Source: Eurosta solidaginis
Lineage: Eukaryota > Arthropoda > Insecta > Diptera > Tephritidae
Assembly (NCBI RefSeq): GCF_040869045.1
Contig: NC_090323.1
Coordinates: forward strand, 176,598,083-176,662,082
Length of the DNA: 64,000 nt
Direction of reading: 5' to 3'
The notes beneath the pieces were generated by a model. That model was given only the letters and a program-made list of their open reading frames with translations. It was not told where the DNA came from and did not search any database. Below, one piece after another: positions 48,321 through 59,569 of this stretch; the stretch's first letter is position 1; every line of letters starts with the position of its first letter. A program made the position numbers and the translations under genes.

Positions 48321-48484
48321 TAGAATAAATTATTATGATACGGGCGGAAGCACGACGAACTAAACTACCACCTCACGCAGACATTGAGTGGGCCTTCGTT
48401 TTCACGACGAAAGATTCTCTGTTCACAGAGTTTTTGGAGCTACGCCTTCCATTATGAATTTAGTTCTCCTAATGTAAGGAGGTT

Positions 48485-48735
48485 AGCGGCCGCCGTGGTG
48501 TGATGGTAGCGTGCTCCACCGACCACACCGCCGATCCTGGGTTCACGCTCGGGCAAAGCAACATCAACATTTCAGTAACAAGTCACAAGAAACAAGCCGC
48601 TCGGAGTCGGCACAGAGCAAGTAGGTCCCGTCCCGCCAATTTGTAGGAAAATTAAAAGAAGCACGACACAAATTGAAAGTGAAGCTAGGCCTAAATCTCT
48701 TCGGAGGTTATCGCGCCTTACTTGTTTTCTTTTTT
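48485..48735 (+). mobile_element. tRNA-type SINE with intact head
   Basis: The head has an A-box-like GTGGTGTGATGGTAGCGTG (48,496-48,514) and a B-box-like GATCCTGGGTTCACGC about 20 bp later, the spacing of an internal RNA polymerase III promoter. The head joins GGGCAAAGCAACATCAACAT and then, after an internal deletion, CCCGTCCCGCCAATTTGTAG and the family 3' end ATCTCTTCGGAGGTTATCGC. Best copy in the window for defining the 5' end. Confidence 0.75.
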
Positions 48736-49304
48736 TATGTGCAGATACATACATTTTTGGACTGTTGTGAGTAAAATGGCGTTTCTGATGATGATGCATG
48801 CCGAAAGGGAGCGCCTTTACTCCCTTCACGGCGATACAGCGGGGTGTGGGTTCATTAATAGCATAAACCTGGTCCAATTAAAGTCATACTCGTAGTGTAT
48901 GGTATTGCTATGCTCTATGGCGTAATAAAGACTGCAAGCGTAAGTCTACTCCCTACATGAGAGAACGTGGAATATGGAGGAAAATCTGAAACACCCTTTG
49001 GAAAAAAAAATGTCAAAAACCAAACGAATTTTAAGAGACCTGTAACTAAACTTTGTGAAATTAAAATCGATTGTACTACAAAGCTGCATACTCGAAAAAA
49101 TTAAGAAAACTCCAAATAAAAAGTTCGGAACTTTCGTAAAATTTTCTCGAATTTTTTCGAAAACGGTTTTAAGATTTGCTTGCATAGTTTCGTTTACGAA
49201 ATTCTTAAAAGTTTGTTTCTAAGTCATCGAGAATAAAAAAAAGGATCTCAACTGCTAAAATTTTAAAAAGTTGCCACTGCATTTTTCTTTTTCGCTGCTG
49301 TAGG

Positions 49305-50185
49305 AGCTTACCAGTGTGTTTACACACTTGTTTGTATAATGGTTATGTAAGCCATTTACTCCTAAATTGTTTGCTAAACTATCTGCAAAGTGAAAATGCT
49401 AACCTTTCAATTTTATTTCAGAGAAATCAATTTCACATAAATAGGGTGATAGTTCAAATAAAAAATGTATTCTAAAGGCACTTGAGCATTATTTATTGAA
49501 TAATATAAAACATTAAAGGAGCATAGACAGTGTTTATGCCTACGTAGACCGGTATAAAAATAAACTGTCAATCTAATGCATATATCTCATTTACTTGTCA
49601 AGAAACTATCTTAGAACACTTCAATCTAACTAACTATGCTATTAATATGATTGTTTAGCCGAATACCGCATAAGCTATTAACGGAAATGTTGAGGCATTA
49701 ATAACGTCACAGTTAGCAAATTTCGCAAAACTTTCATTGTTTATATGCAGCATAGCAATTTTAACAATTTTATGTGAATTTTAGAAACTTGTATCCTTTT
49801 GTTCTTTAGCCATTTGCTTGCAATTGGTTTTTGGCTATGTAGCAGATTAATGAGTTTGAAACTTTTACGAATCTGCTAACATAGGTGAATTATATGTTCT
49901 CGTATATGTGAGTAAATTGATACACATACATAGTTATATTTAACTGCTCGCATACATAAGAAAGTTTTAACGTTTGTATTTAACTTGATTAGTTTAGTAT
50001 ACGAACTTGAAATAACTGGGAAATTTTATTAATAAGGATACAAGATTCTGTTGCAGACCGAGTTCACACTCGAGACGCTAAAAACATGAAATTAATTTGT
50101 TTGCATTACGGTTAAGAAACCTGCAGAATATTCTATGGCTGGCTAAAATAAATTCTAACTTGAAGCATTCTAGTGATGGCTCAGA
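49305..50185. other. no gene seen
   Basis: A+T-rich spacer; nothing recognised. Confidence 0.3.
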
Positions 50186-50189
50186 GTTT

Positions 50190-50500
50190 GATTTTTATAC
50201 TCAGCGTGTAATTTTACACAAGCGTAGTATACATTTATGTGATCCGCGTTATTGGGAATGGCATAAAAAAATTGAAATAGATAAGGAATTCGTTAAATAA
50301 AAGCTATCGGCGTCGAAAAAATGTTTTGATTGAGCCATGTCCGCCTCTCCGTCTCTTAACACAATAACTTAAGCAAAAATTGATTTTTATACGGAGTTTT
50401 TTATACTGACTTATCTGAACTTAGGCAATCAATGCACACTTTTGCGATACGAAAGATTTCGAAAAATACAAAAATGCGATGCTTAATTACGAAATTACGA
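50190..50500 (+). repeat. degenerate fragment of the CACGCCC-box family
   Basis: Order of landmarks matches copy D: TTTTTATACTCAGCG, TCGAAAAAATGTTTTGATTG, AGCCATGTCCGCCTCTCCGT, AACACAATAACTTAAGC and CTTATCTGAACTTAGG. The GC boxes are gone. Confidence 0.55.
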
Positions 50501-50504
50501 TAGG

Positions 50505-52005
50505 TAATTAACGTGAGTACCTGTCAGTGGATGACTCAACCCCACGGTGCACAGTGGTTGGTCTTATATGGAGTTGGTGGCCAAAAATACTTCCATTAGA
50601 GATATCAACGTGATACTTTGGTCACGTCTTTACAAATAAGTCAGAATTATTTTTTCATAAAATTGGTGATGGTGATACCTCCATACTGACCCGCAACCAC
50701 CACCTTTCACCGCATGTATACAAAAACTAAATAGATGTGGGGGGAAAAGTGGTAAGGTGTATCTATTGCAAATACAATGTTTAATAGGATTAAATAAAGA
50801 AATTAAAGTTACTAAAAGATCTTGCATACATAACAATAACAAAACAACAAACATACACAACATTTTACATTTGCATATAGTCGACTGGATAAAATAATAT
50901 CGTATGTTACATGTGAGTGCAAAGAACATACGACAATAATTCATGAGGGTGACGCTATCAGAAAACTGTCGCAAAACATAGTTAGTGGCAGAAACTGTCA
51001 GCTGATATTAACACTTTAGAATCCTAGAACTTTGACTAATAATAAGATATGAGTCCCAACGGGAGAATCGGTGAAACACAACTAAAACTTTAGCTGAATT
51101 TGAAATATTTGTGCAAATAAACACTAATAAAGGCAAAAAAACAAACACAACAAGATAAAGACTCTAAAATTATCTCAAAATGAAGTAAATACCTTTGGCA
51201 TCAATACTTATTTTTATTTATTTCAATGCAGTGATAATTTATGTATTTTTAAATAGCTTAAACTTGCACTTTATTTTTAACATGCTCACACTGCAAAAAC
51301 CAATTAATACCATAACCTAACTTTTGAAGCTATTCTCAAAGAGTACAGTTCGAATACAACAAACACAAAAATACATTTTAAAAGGCTCTTATAATAAGAG
51401 ACACTAATGAAATATTTGTTACAAACTTTTCACTTTGATTTTTTATTTTTAGCCTATGGAACCGACCTCTGTGCGGTGTCAGACACGCATCTAATTGCGT
51501 GATCAATGACCCAAATTATCAGCTCCATGTTGCCTTCCGTCAACACTTCAGTGCCGACTTATTGGTATCAATTAGCTTGTAATCGGGCGTTTCAACTACA
51601 GGTTCTTACCTTGGTCTGGTAGGAGTCTATCAAGCTCCCGCAATTTTGTGGGCAAATGCATCCGGTTGCAAGGCAAGTCCACCTCGGATTCCACTACGAT
51701 TCTAATTCTATGCACAAGTATTTCGCTGTAACATCAGATACATCATGCGGTTCCCCTATTTTAATACAAGTATTAGGCGAGTGTGGGCAACCCGTTCTGA
51801 GCACCGGGAAACCTGGATCACAATTTAGGGATGTGATAAAAACTAACAAACTCGTTGATCGACCAGGCCCACTAAATTAAATTTTTTTTTTTTCAAAGTC
51901 GAATAGTAAACAACAATCAATATATTCAGAACAATATATTCAGTAGAAATCTGTTTCGAAATATTATTAAAAAAAAAAAAAATAGCACACGTCCTTATCT
52001 AAATT
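50505..52005. other. no supported gene
   Basis: About 1.5 kb. A 74-codon frame at 51,656-51,880 sits in a slightly C+G-richer patch (51,440-51,860) but has no domain I recognise. A further fragment with TTTTCGATATCGAAAATTTC, typical of the CACGCCC-box family, lies at about 52,015-52,100. Confidence 0.35.
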
Positions 52006-52204
52006 GAATATGTATTGGTATTTAAAATGGTGAAAATCGCGTTATAACCACGCTTACTTTTTCGATATCGAAAATTTCGAAAATTGGAAAAAGTGGAAAA
52101 CTACGAAAATAACCTTAACCAAGACAAATCTATATAGAAAAACCTTGCCAATTGTAAAAAGGTTCGACTAGGAGGCACTATCAGACACAGGAGGAGATCG
52201 TAAA

Positions 52205-52685
52205 TGCTAGCCACAATACCAGTTGGTACGTCAGAAGCGCAAACAGCATCCACAAGAAGAGCAACCAACCACAGTACCCGGAAACCAACCCCCAACTGCA
52301 AGCTATTGTGATCACATAAAAGAGTCATGACAGATAAAACGAAAAATGTACCATTGAGCTCTGAATATTCTTCCGAAGATCTTTAACGGTGGTTCCACAC
52401 ATCGGAGGTGCTAGTGGCGTCCAACAAAAGGGTGAAGGGCAAGTAAAACGAAATAGGTACCTTTGGCCACTGTATTTTATTCGAACAGCAACAATAAGCC
52501 AGAAGCACAGGCAGCATCAACAACGACAGCAAGGTCAAGGTAGATACCATCCATAGTACCAGGGGACCAACTCACAGCTGCAAGCTGTTAGCATCAAACA
52601 AAAGAGTTAAGACTGATAAAACGAAACAGGTACCATTCGGCGCTGAATATTCTTCGAGTTATTCATAATGGTGGTTTCACAGGAG
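52205..52685. repeat. diverged tandem repeat, three partial units
   Basis: GATAAAACGAAA.A.GTACCATT and CTGAATATTCTTC recur at about 52,330-52,375 and 52,613-52,655. A shorter copy around 52,430-52,475 has AACAAAAGGGTGAAGGGCAA and AAACGAAATAGGTACC. Units also share GAAGC.CA..CAGCATC.ACAA and AACTGCAAGCT. Non-coding as far as I can see. Confidence 0.6.
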
Positions 52686-52774
52686 GCGTACGAAATCTTC
52701 CAATTTAATAGTCCGTCTATTTTTTCAACGCCCGGTGAAATTCTAAAGGGTGCTCATAGCAGTTTTTACATTTG

Positions 52775-53405
52775 AAAAGCATCGAGTGACCTTCATATCA
52801 ACACAAGCAAGACAATACTGATACTTTTCAGGAAAATAACCAAATAATCTCAATTTCGACTGCCTTCACTGAATGACACAGAACTTCCTCTCGCAACAGG
52901 AGTCAAGTACCTTGATGTCGAAATAAACAACAAGCTAAGCTGGGAAGTCAATATTGAAGGAAGAGTAGAGAAGGCGTAAAACGCATTTCACCCATGCAAG
53001 AGAATATTTGGTAGCAACTAGGGCCTAAGGCCAAATATTATCATGTGATATAGGAAGAGTAGAGAAGGCGTAAAACGCATTTCACCCATGCAAGAGAATA
53101 TTTGGCAGCAACTAGGGCCTAAGGCCAAATATTATCATGTGACTATACACATGTGCATAGTAAGAGGAGCTGTTAGGTCATGTCCAACGGCCTCGTTGAA
53201 TGCGATATTTAATCAGCTGCCAATTGACCTATACACACGCATAGATACTCAGAAATGACACTCTGGAAGTGTGGACTGGAACGCAAAGCTATATAGCCAT
53301 AGTGATATCCTTGGGAGGCGTCCGAATGTGGATTCGTGAATAGACTACGTTTCGTTCACATTGAACTTTGATAGAAATTTCATGATGAAGTTCCCCTCAA
53401 GAACA
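52775..53405 (+). pseudogene. LOA-like LINE fragment with internal duplication
   Basis: Forward translation across several frames gives SKTILILFRKI, LPSLNDTELPLATGVKYLDV, EINNKLSWEVNIEGRVEKA, GAVRSC and NQLPIDLYTRI. This is the same order as the better copy at 41,160-41,620. Stops interrupt every frame. A segment of about 85-90 bp (GAAGAGTAGAGAAGGCGTAA to TATTATCATGTGA) occurs twice in tandem, at about 52,960-53,045 and 53,050-53,140, with one visible difference. Confidence 0.7.
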
Positions 53406-53439
53406 GATTGCCGACATATTTTACAATTAAATAATGTAA

Positions 53440-54000
53440 AAAAAAATTTTAAGTTAAACGGTTTTATTGACAACAATATGTATTTACATTAAGCAATAAT
53501 AATACTTAAAGCTAGAAAATAATTAGGTAGGTCCTATGTACTAACCATCACGCTCTTCATCAATCTAAGGAGTTGCTCAAAAAATAAATAAAAGCGTGGG
53601 TCTGGTCGAACCACAAATCGGGCCACAAGGACGAATTTTTTGTATATCTCGACCCTTAGGGTACCTAGCGTGATTTTTTTTTTTTTCATAAAGCGAAAAA
53701 TGATCCAAATATAAGCCAAATCGGACCACAACTTGTTTTGAATATGTCGATCCTTGCGCCACCTGGTGGCGATATTTTTCATAAGTCGCTTTCAATTTTC
53801 GTATGTAATATGCTTTCACAATATGAGCCAAATGGGACTAAAAATACGATTTTTCGAAGTATATCGATCCATGCGCCACCTTTTTTTCTTTTTTCCATGC
53901 GCCGCGTTTTTTTCTTTTTATTGTATATTGCCAGTTTTAAGCTTGTAGTTCATCGACAAGTTACTTAAATTTCAATTACAAAATTCGTAAACAACGCAGA
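53440..54000. mobile_element. related copy of the TIR element nested in repeat A
   Basis: Opens with TTAAACGGTTTTATTGACA and then AATAATTAGGTAGGTCCTA and CATCACGCTCTTCATC, as at 9,471-9,600. After about 53,610 it carries three TATC/GTCGACCC or TCGATCC modules (about 53,645, 53,746 and 53,862). The middle one holds the exact palindrome CGCCACCTGGTGGCG (53,756-53,770). The right end diverges near 53,990 and no terminal match is visible there. Confidence 0.6.
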
Positions 54001-54004
54001 GTCA

Positions 54005-54878
54005 AGTTAAAATCGAAATGGACTGCGATGATGGTGCGTGAGTTTTCTTTCTAACAGCTAAAAGTAGCAATCTTCATCCGTCTTCCACACTCAGCTAGTA
54101 TCTTCGCGGATGTACAGTATATATGTATATGTGGCGGCACCCACATATTACGAATTTACATAGTAGATATAATAGTTTCTTAGTGTTCATTTTAGAATTA
54201 ATACCTAATGGGTACAACTAAGGGTTAAGTTTTCTTATATTTTACTTTACATTATTATTCCAACTACATTTTAATATAGCATAATAATGCTAGCTATCAT
54301 CCGGTGGCAAATCCTGAGCCAGATAAATAATTTTGCATGTAAATGCAACCACAACGATTTGAGCCAGATAAATCCAGATAGAAGTCTGGTTCAATTTGTG
54401 AGCCAGATAATTTGTTAATTACTTCTTTTTAGGTTGGCAAAGCGGCCTTTAATATACCTACTTTTTCAAAAATAGATGTCGCTGCTTAGCCTTTCGCCGT
54501 ATGAGTTAAATGAAAAACAGCGGCGACATCTGCCTATCACATTTCACGTGTGCGAAAATTTCACGACATCTGCTTCTCAAGTCTCTCAATGATCCAGAGC
54601 ATTCCCGTGAGAACTGAGCGTGACCCGGAGCTGTAAAACTCACTGAAAGACGGCAGCTATGTCTTTCACTCATATCAATTAAGCTATTATATTATTGTTC
54701 TAAATAATGTACAAGACATCACCTGATGTTCCTTATTTACTCCAATAAGAATCTACAGCAATGTCTAATTAGAATTTACTGCTATGTCAAAAGCTAGTTG
54801 GATTTTGACTATTGCGTCGTGCTGACGCATTCCGAATCTATCTATATATGTCATAAGCCACCTTTTTATAGACCGGGT
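54005..54878. other. no gene seen
   Basis: Spacer; repeated GAGCCAGATAA words near 54,315-54,410, nothing coding. Confidence 0.35.
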
Positions 54879-54880
54879 CA

Positions 54881-55380
54881 CATATATAAAAATCAAATTC
54901 TGTGTGTATGTTCGCTATGGAAACGTATTTCCCCCACTTCAAGCATCACCAAATTTTGGTTATGGGTACCATCGATCAACGAGAAGGTTTTAGGCTAAAA
55001 ATAATTTCGATATACAATAGGGGCGTGTCGTCTCCCATACAAATGGAATCTTTGGTACTGCATAACTTTGAAGGTATACACGCCAGAACATTGAAATTCA
55101 GTAAGGAGTTATATGAGGTCAATCCCTAACACCACCAAGAAAATGTGGAATTGGCAAGACGGGGGCGTGGCACCTCCCATACAAATGGAATATATCATAC
55201 TGCATATCTCTGGATGTAGTAATGGTAGGATAATGAAAATTGGTAAGGAGCTATATGACGTTAAGTCCTAACACCTGCAGTAAAATGTGGAATTGGGAAA
55301 AAAGGGGCGTGGCAGCTTCCCTACAAAAGGGATTTTTCAGGACTATGGCTGCCGTACAAATTTAAATTATTTTAACACCT
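54881..55380 (+). mobile_element. Helitron-like end with 142-bp minisatellite
   Basis: Begins TCACATATATAAAAATCAAA followed by TTCTGTGTGTATGTTCGC, close in layout to the Helitron start at 38,070. The interior has three units whose GGGCGTG box falls at 55,021, 55,163 and 55,305, an exact 142-bp period; each unit has CTCCCATACAAA.GGAAT or a variant and AA.GGAGTTATATGA. I cannot find a convincing 3' CTAG end, so it may be truncated. Confidence 0.55.
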
Positions 55381-55496
55381 AAAGTTTGACTATATTTTTG
55401 AGTTTAGCTGGTATGCCTGTTGGACGTTTAGTAATCTGCGCCGTTAAAAAAATTTGTTAGCTTCAGTCTATACACATCTACATCTCTATATATAAC

Positions 55497-56924
55497 AAGT
55501 AAGGAAGGCTAAGTGCGGGTGTAATCGAACATTATATATTCAGCTGAGAGCTTTGGAGACAAAATAAGGGAAAATCACCATTTAGCAAAGTGGACCTAGG
55601 GTAACCCTGGAATGTGTTTGTATGACATGGGTTTCAAATGGAAGGTATTAAAGAGTATTTTAAAGAGAGTGGGCCATAGTTCTATAGGTGAAGGTGTTTT
55701 CGAGATATCTATGAAAATGTGGACCAGGGTGACCCAAAATATTATCTGTCGGGTACCGCTAATTTATTTATATATGTAATACCACGAACTGTATTCCGGC
55801 CAAGATTCCAAGGGCTTTTGATTTCGCCCCGCAAAACCTTTTCATTTTCTTCTACTTAATATGGTAGGTGTCACACCCATTTCACCAAGTTTTTTCTAAA
55901 GTTATATTTTGCGTCAACAAACGAATCCAATTACCATGTTTCATCTCTTTTTTCATATTTGATATGGAGTTATGGAATTTTGTTAATTTTTCGTAATTTT
56001 CGATATCGGAAAAGTGGGCGTGGTAATATTCAGATTTCGGCCATTTTTTATACCAAAACAAATTCAGTTCAGATAAGTACGTGCGCTGAGTTTAATAAAT
56101 ATATATCGATTTTTGCTCAAGTTATCCTGTTAACAGCCGAGCGGAAGGACAGAAGGTGAATTGTGTATAAAAACTGGGCGTGGCTTCAACCGATTTCGTC
56201 CATTTTCATAGAAAAAAGTTATCGTCATAGACTCTATGTCCCTACCAAATTTCACAAGGATTGGTAAATTTTTGTTCGACTTATGGCATTAAAAGTATTC
56301 TAGACGCATTAAATGAAAAAGGGCGGGCTACGCCCATTTTGAAATTTCCTTTTATTTTTGTATTTTATTGCACCATATCATTACTGGAGTTGAATGTTGA
56401 CATAATTTACTTATATACTGTAAAGATATTAAATTTTTTGTTAAAATTTGATTTAAAAAAAAAAATTGTTTTTTTAAAGTGGGCGTGTTCGTCATCCGAT
56501 TATGCTAATTTTTATTTAGCAGACATACAGTAATAGCACTAATGTGCCTGCCAAATTTCATCATAATATTTTCAACGACTGCCAAATTACAGTTTGCAAA
56601 ACTTTAAAATTACCTTCTTTTAAAAGTGGGCGGTGCCATGGCCGTTGTCCAAAATTTTACTAATTTTCTATTTTGCGTCATAAGTTCAACGCCCCTACCA
56701 AGCTTCATCGCTTTATCCGTCTTTGGTAATGAATTATCGCACTTTTTCGGTTTTTCGCAATTTTAGATATCGAAAAAGTGGGCGTGGTTGTTGTCCGATT
56801 TCGTTCATTTTAAATAGTGATCTAGGAACCTACATGCCAAATTTCATCAAGATACCTCTAAATTTACTCAAGTTATCGTGTTTACGGTCGGACGGACCGA
56901 CGGACGGACGGACATGGCTAAATT
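55497..56924 (-). mobile_element. CACGCCC-box repeat, copy F (truncated)
   Basis: Reverse orientation, from ACAAGTAAGGAAGGCTAAG. Boxes: GGGCGTGG near 56,018, 56,177 and 56,779; GGGCGGGCTACGCCC near 56,322; GGGCGTG near 56,480; GGGCGGTGCCATGGCC near 56,628. It ends at GGACATGGCTAAATT, where it meets the Helitron helicase fragment; the outer ~100 bp present in copies C and E is missing. Confidence 0.75.
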
Positions 56925-56926
56925 AA

Positions 56927-57438
56927 ATGGCGAAATATAAGTTCATCGACACAGTTACAGATGAAGATAAAATTGTGAATTATCCAGTTGAATTTCTAAC
57001 TCTTTATAACCACCTGGACGGCGTGCGCATATATAAACTTTAAAAATGGGTTCACCAATCATGCTTCTTCGTAATTTAGACCCACCAAAATTGTGCAATG
57101 GAACCAGATTTTGCGTTAAGAAATTAATGCCGAATGTAATCGGAGCAACAACCATCAGCGGTAAAAGCGAAGGTGAAGATGTGCTCATTCCTCGGATCCC
57201 AATAATTCCTACAGTTTTGCCATTCAAATGTAAGCTCTTTCAGTTTCCGTTTGCAATTACAATCAACAAAGCACAAGGACAATCGCTTACTGCTGCAGGA
57301 TTAAATTTAGAGAGTCTGTGCTTTTTTCATGGCCAGCTATATGTTGCTTGCTCTAGAGTTGGAACCCCAAAAAATTTGTTTATCTTTGCATCGAACGAAA
57401 AAACCAAAAATATTGTGTACCCACTTGCATTACAATAA
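56927..57438 (+). pseudogene. Helitron RepHel helicase C-terminus
   Basis: Two frames. The first (ATG 56,927) reads YKFIDTVTDEDKIVNYPVEF, then a stop near 57,042. The second (from 57,046) gives MGSPIMLLRNLDPPKLCNGT, FPFAITINKAQGQSL and HGQLYVACSRVG. These are the last conserved motifs of the PIF1-type helicase domain carried by Helitrons; the TINKAQGQ and VACSR blocks are superfamily 1 helicase motifs V and VI. The Rep nuclease and most of the helicase are absent. Stop at 57,436-57,438. Such proteins drive rolling-circle transposition; this tail alone cannot. Confidence 0.85.
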
Positions 57439-57659
57439 GATACAATAATAAAATATTTTAAACGAAAATTTCACCAAATATGCGTACAAAATTCAATTCA
57501 ATTTACAGAAGAATAAACTAAATTATCAACAAACAAAACAGAAAAAATAACGCAACATTCATTCGATCCCGGGCGTTGCAAGGTACGGCGGTTATTAAGT
57601 AAGCTAGTTACTAAATAAATATCAAGATCCTACATATATACTCTGGCAGTCAAGCGGCG

Positions 57660-58050
57660 CGCAAGGCAACAAAAACACCATTCAATTCCTTTGAGGACGT
57701 TGATAATTGTAGGAGAGTGCTACATGAGGCAGTAAACTTGACGATCATCACACTCATTTGGATAGCTGGTCACAAAAATATTGACGGCAATCAACAAGCG
57801 GATAAAATATCAAAGGGAGGTACATTGTTAGAGAGAACAGAGGTCGTCTCGGTGCACCGACCACTAACATGAATAAGGAGAGAAATTCTCCCCAATATCA
57901 AGAAAACTTCTACATGTTGATGGTACTATATGGAAACCTGCAAAATCGCTAGATAAAGTTTGCCGTATTAAAACCACAAAATAACTGAGAATTTACTTAA
58001 ATGGTCTAGGAAAGGAACACCTACATAAAAACTAATATCAATACTTTTGT
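57660..58050 (+). pseudogene. LOA/I-like RNase H fragment
   Basis: Forward translation gives CRRVLHEAVNLTIITLIWIA, GHKNIDGNQQADKISKGGT and, after a stop, a basic segment. The second block matches the C-terminal RNase H signature (WVPGH..I.GN..AD) of LINEs such as the one at 42,120. It follows the Helitron fragment by about 220 bp; the interval holds nothing recognisable. Confidence 0.65.
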
Positions 58051-58054
58051 GCTT

Positions 58055-58438
58055 CCCTACATTCGTGAACAAAAAGTGCTGGTTTTAAATACAATATTTG
58101 GGCGTAAGCTTTTATGTTTAGATTAATAAAGGATAAATCTCCTTACGTAATGACTCATGAAAATTGTTTCCTTTCGTTAGTTATGATTTATTGAAAATGT
58201 TTTGAAAAAAGGTGTGTTTTTGTTTATGGTTATAGCGCCATAATGAAAATCAGCATTAACTCCACCTGCGTGTTGAGTGAAAGTCATTCGAAGTTATTGT
58301 GAATGTTTGTCCCTTTCAGAACCAAAAATGTGTTAACGCATATTAAATTTCAAATAAACAAACACACATATTTCAAAATATTTGTGATAAAAAAGCTTAC
58401 TCAAATTTAGTATGCAAATAATAGTATGGATATTTATA
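58055..58438. other. no gene seen
   Basis: Spacer between a LINE remnant and the solo LTR. Confidence 0.3.
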
Positions 58439-58439
58439 T

Positions 58440-59033
58440 TGTAACGAATTTACTTGCAAATCCTGTTATTTGCAATCCTCCGCTAAGTTCGAATCACTAA
58501 ACTGTTGAATAAATAACTCCAATAATGAACAATGGAAAAATGGCCTTTATTAAAGTACTTCACAATAACACTTATACTTTGCTACTCGCTGGCTTAATAA
58601 CCAAACTGATTGATAACTCAAATGAAACTCTACCATTGGCCGCCAGATCGCGTGCTTAATCAAACTGATTGGTAACTCAACTCAAACTGAATTACTTTTT
58701 ACTCGCTTGCACCACTTTTATAGTTTACGCTGCATACATCTAGGCTCTTCTATTTCCAGAACTTACCAACTATTTCGAGTGTTTATAGTTCTCATATAGT
58801 TTCTACTTGTTTACAATTTTCTAATTTGCATCGTCTCTCAGATGTATGTGAGTTTGTAGTTTACAGTCTCTCGCACACACATAGGCGTATAAGTAAATGC
58901 ATCTGTGTGTGACATCTCTCGGCTGCCTATATGTGCGTATACATGATTTGATTATTGACGTAAATACCGCTTACCATGGCCTTAGCATCGCCTTAGTGAT
59001 GGTATAGCTTAGTGATGCTAATATCCGTGACAA
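58440..59033 (-). mobile_element. solo LTR, gypsy-like
   Basis: About 594 bp bounded by TGTAACG (58,440) and CGTGACA (59,033), an imperfect inverted pair with TG..CA ends. Read in reverse it has a TATAAAAG box (about 58,715-58,722) and, ~180 bp further, AATAAAG (near 58,545), the order expected of promoter then polyadenylation signal. No internal genes flank it. Flanking bases (ATAT and ATGT) are not a perfect target duplication. Confidence 0.6.
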
Positions 59034-59039
59034 TGTATA

Positions 59040-59383
59040 ATCTTATTAACAATGTATGTATTTACTTAAGACAATGCACCTTAAACTATGTACTTATATC
59101 ATAATCTAAAACTTTTCAAAAGCCATAAAGTTTGGATTATTATGGACAGTTTAAGTTAAGTAGCTCTTTCAAGTTGCAACTGAAAAGCTATCTGCGCTGA
59201 ATTTTTGTTAATCTTTATTTAACTTAGATTTTATTTAATGTATGAGCCATTAGAATAAGCTTTAATTAAATTTGGGTACATATAAATGATAATTAAATAT
59301 GCGTGTGCACAATTTTAAGTAGAAAAGTAAGATGGCTGCAGTAGACATAATCGAGCGATTTAAAACGCAGCAGCTTAGCGGAC
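59040..59383. other. no gene seen
   Basis: A+T-rich spacer. Confidence 0.3.
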
Positions 59384-59569
59384 TAAGGCCCGGTTTTTCA
59401 GTAGTTGGTTACACTAAGCTTAAACTAAGTTTTTTTTAACTCTAGTCAAATTTAAACTCCAGTTAAACTACTGAGCAGTTTTTCACTGACAGTTTAAGGC
59501 CACCTTTGGGGTACGCTTTTTTGTACGGCAACATTGGTTTTTTATTATCTATATAATTTATAATAAATA

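Larger units (their letters stand above)
47611..49300. mobile_element. Tc1/mariner-type element with nested insertions
   Basis: Left end CAGCAGCGAACAAAAAAAAT after TA (47,609-47,610); right end TTCTTTTTCGCTGCTG before TA (49,301-49,302). This is the same end type as the MITE at 19,384-19,967. The right ~330 bp matches that MITE's right half. The extra length is explained by an R1-like fragment (47,870-48,320) and a SINE (48,485-48,735) inside. No transposase remains. Confidence 0.65.

Noticed and set aside
48485..48560. tRNA gene
   Set aside because: A- and B-box-like segments are present, but no cloverleaf or acceptor stem is visible and the sequence continues into a SINE body.
51656..51880. 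Forward 74-codon frame in a slightly C+G-richer patch
   Set aside because: No recognisable motif and no related sequence in the window; left as unknown.
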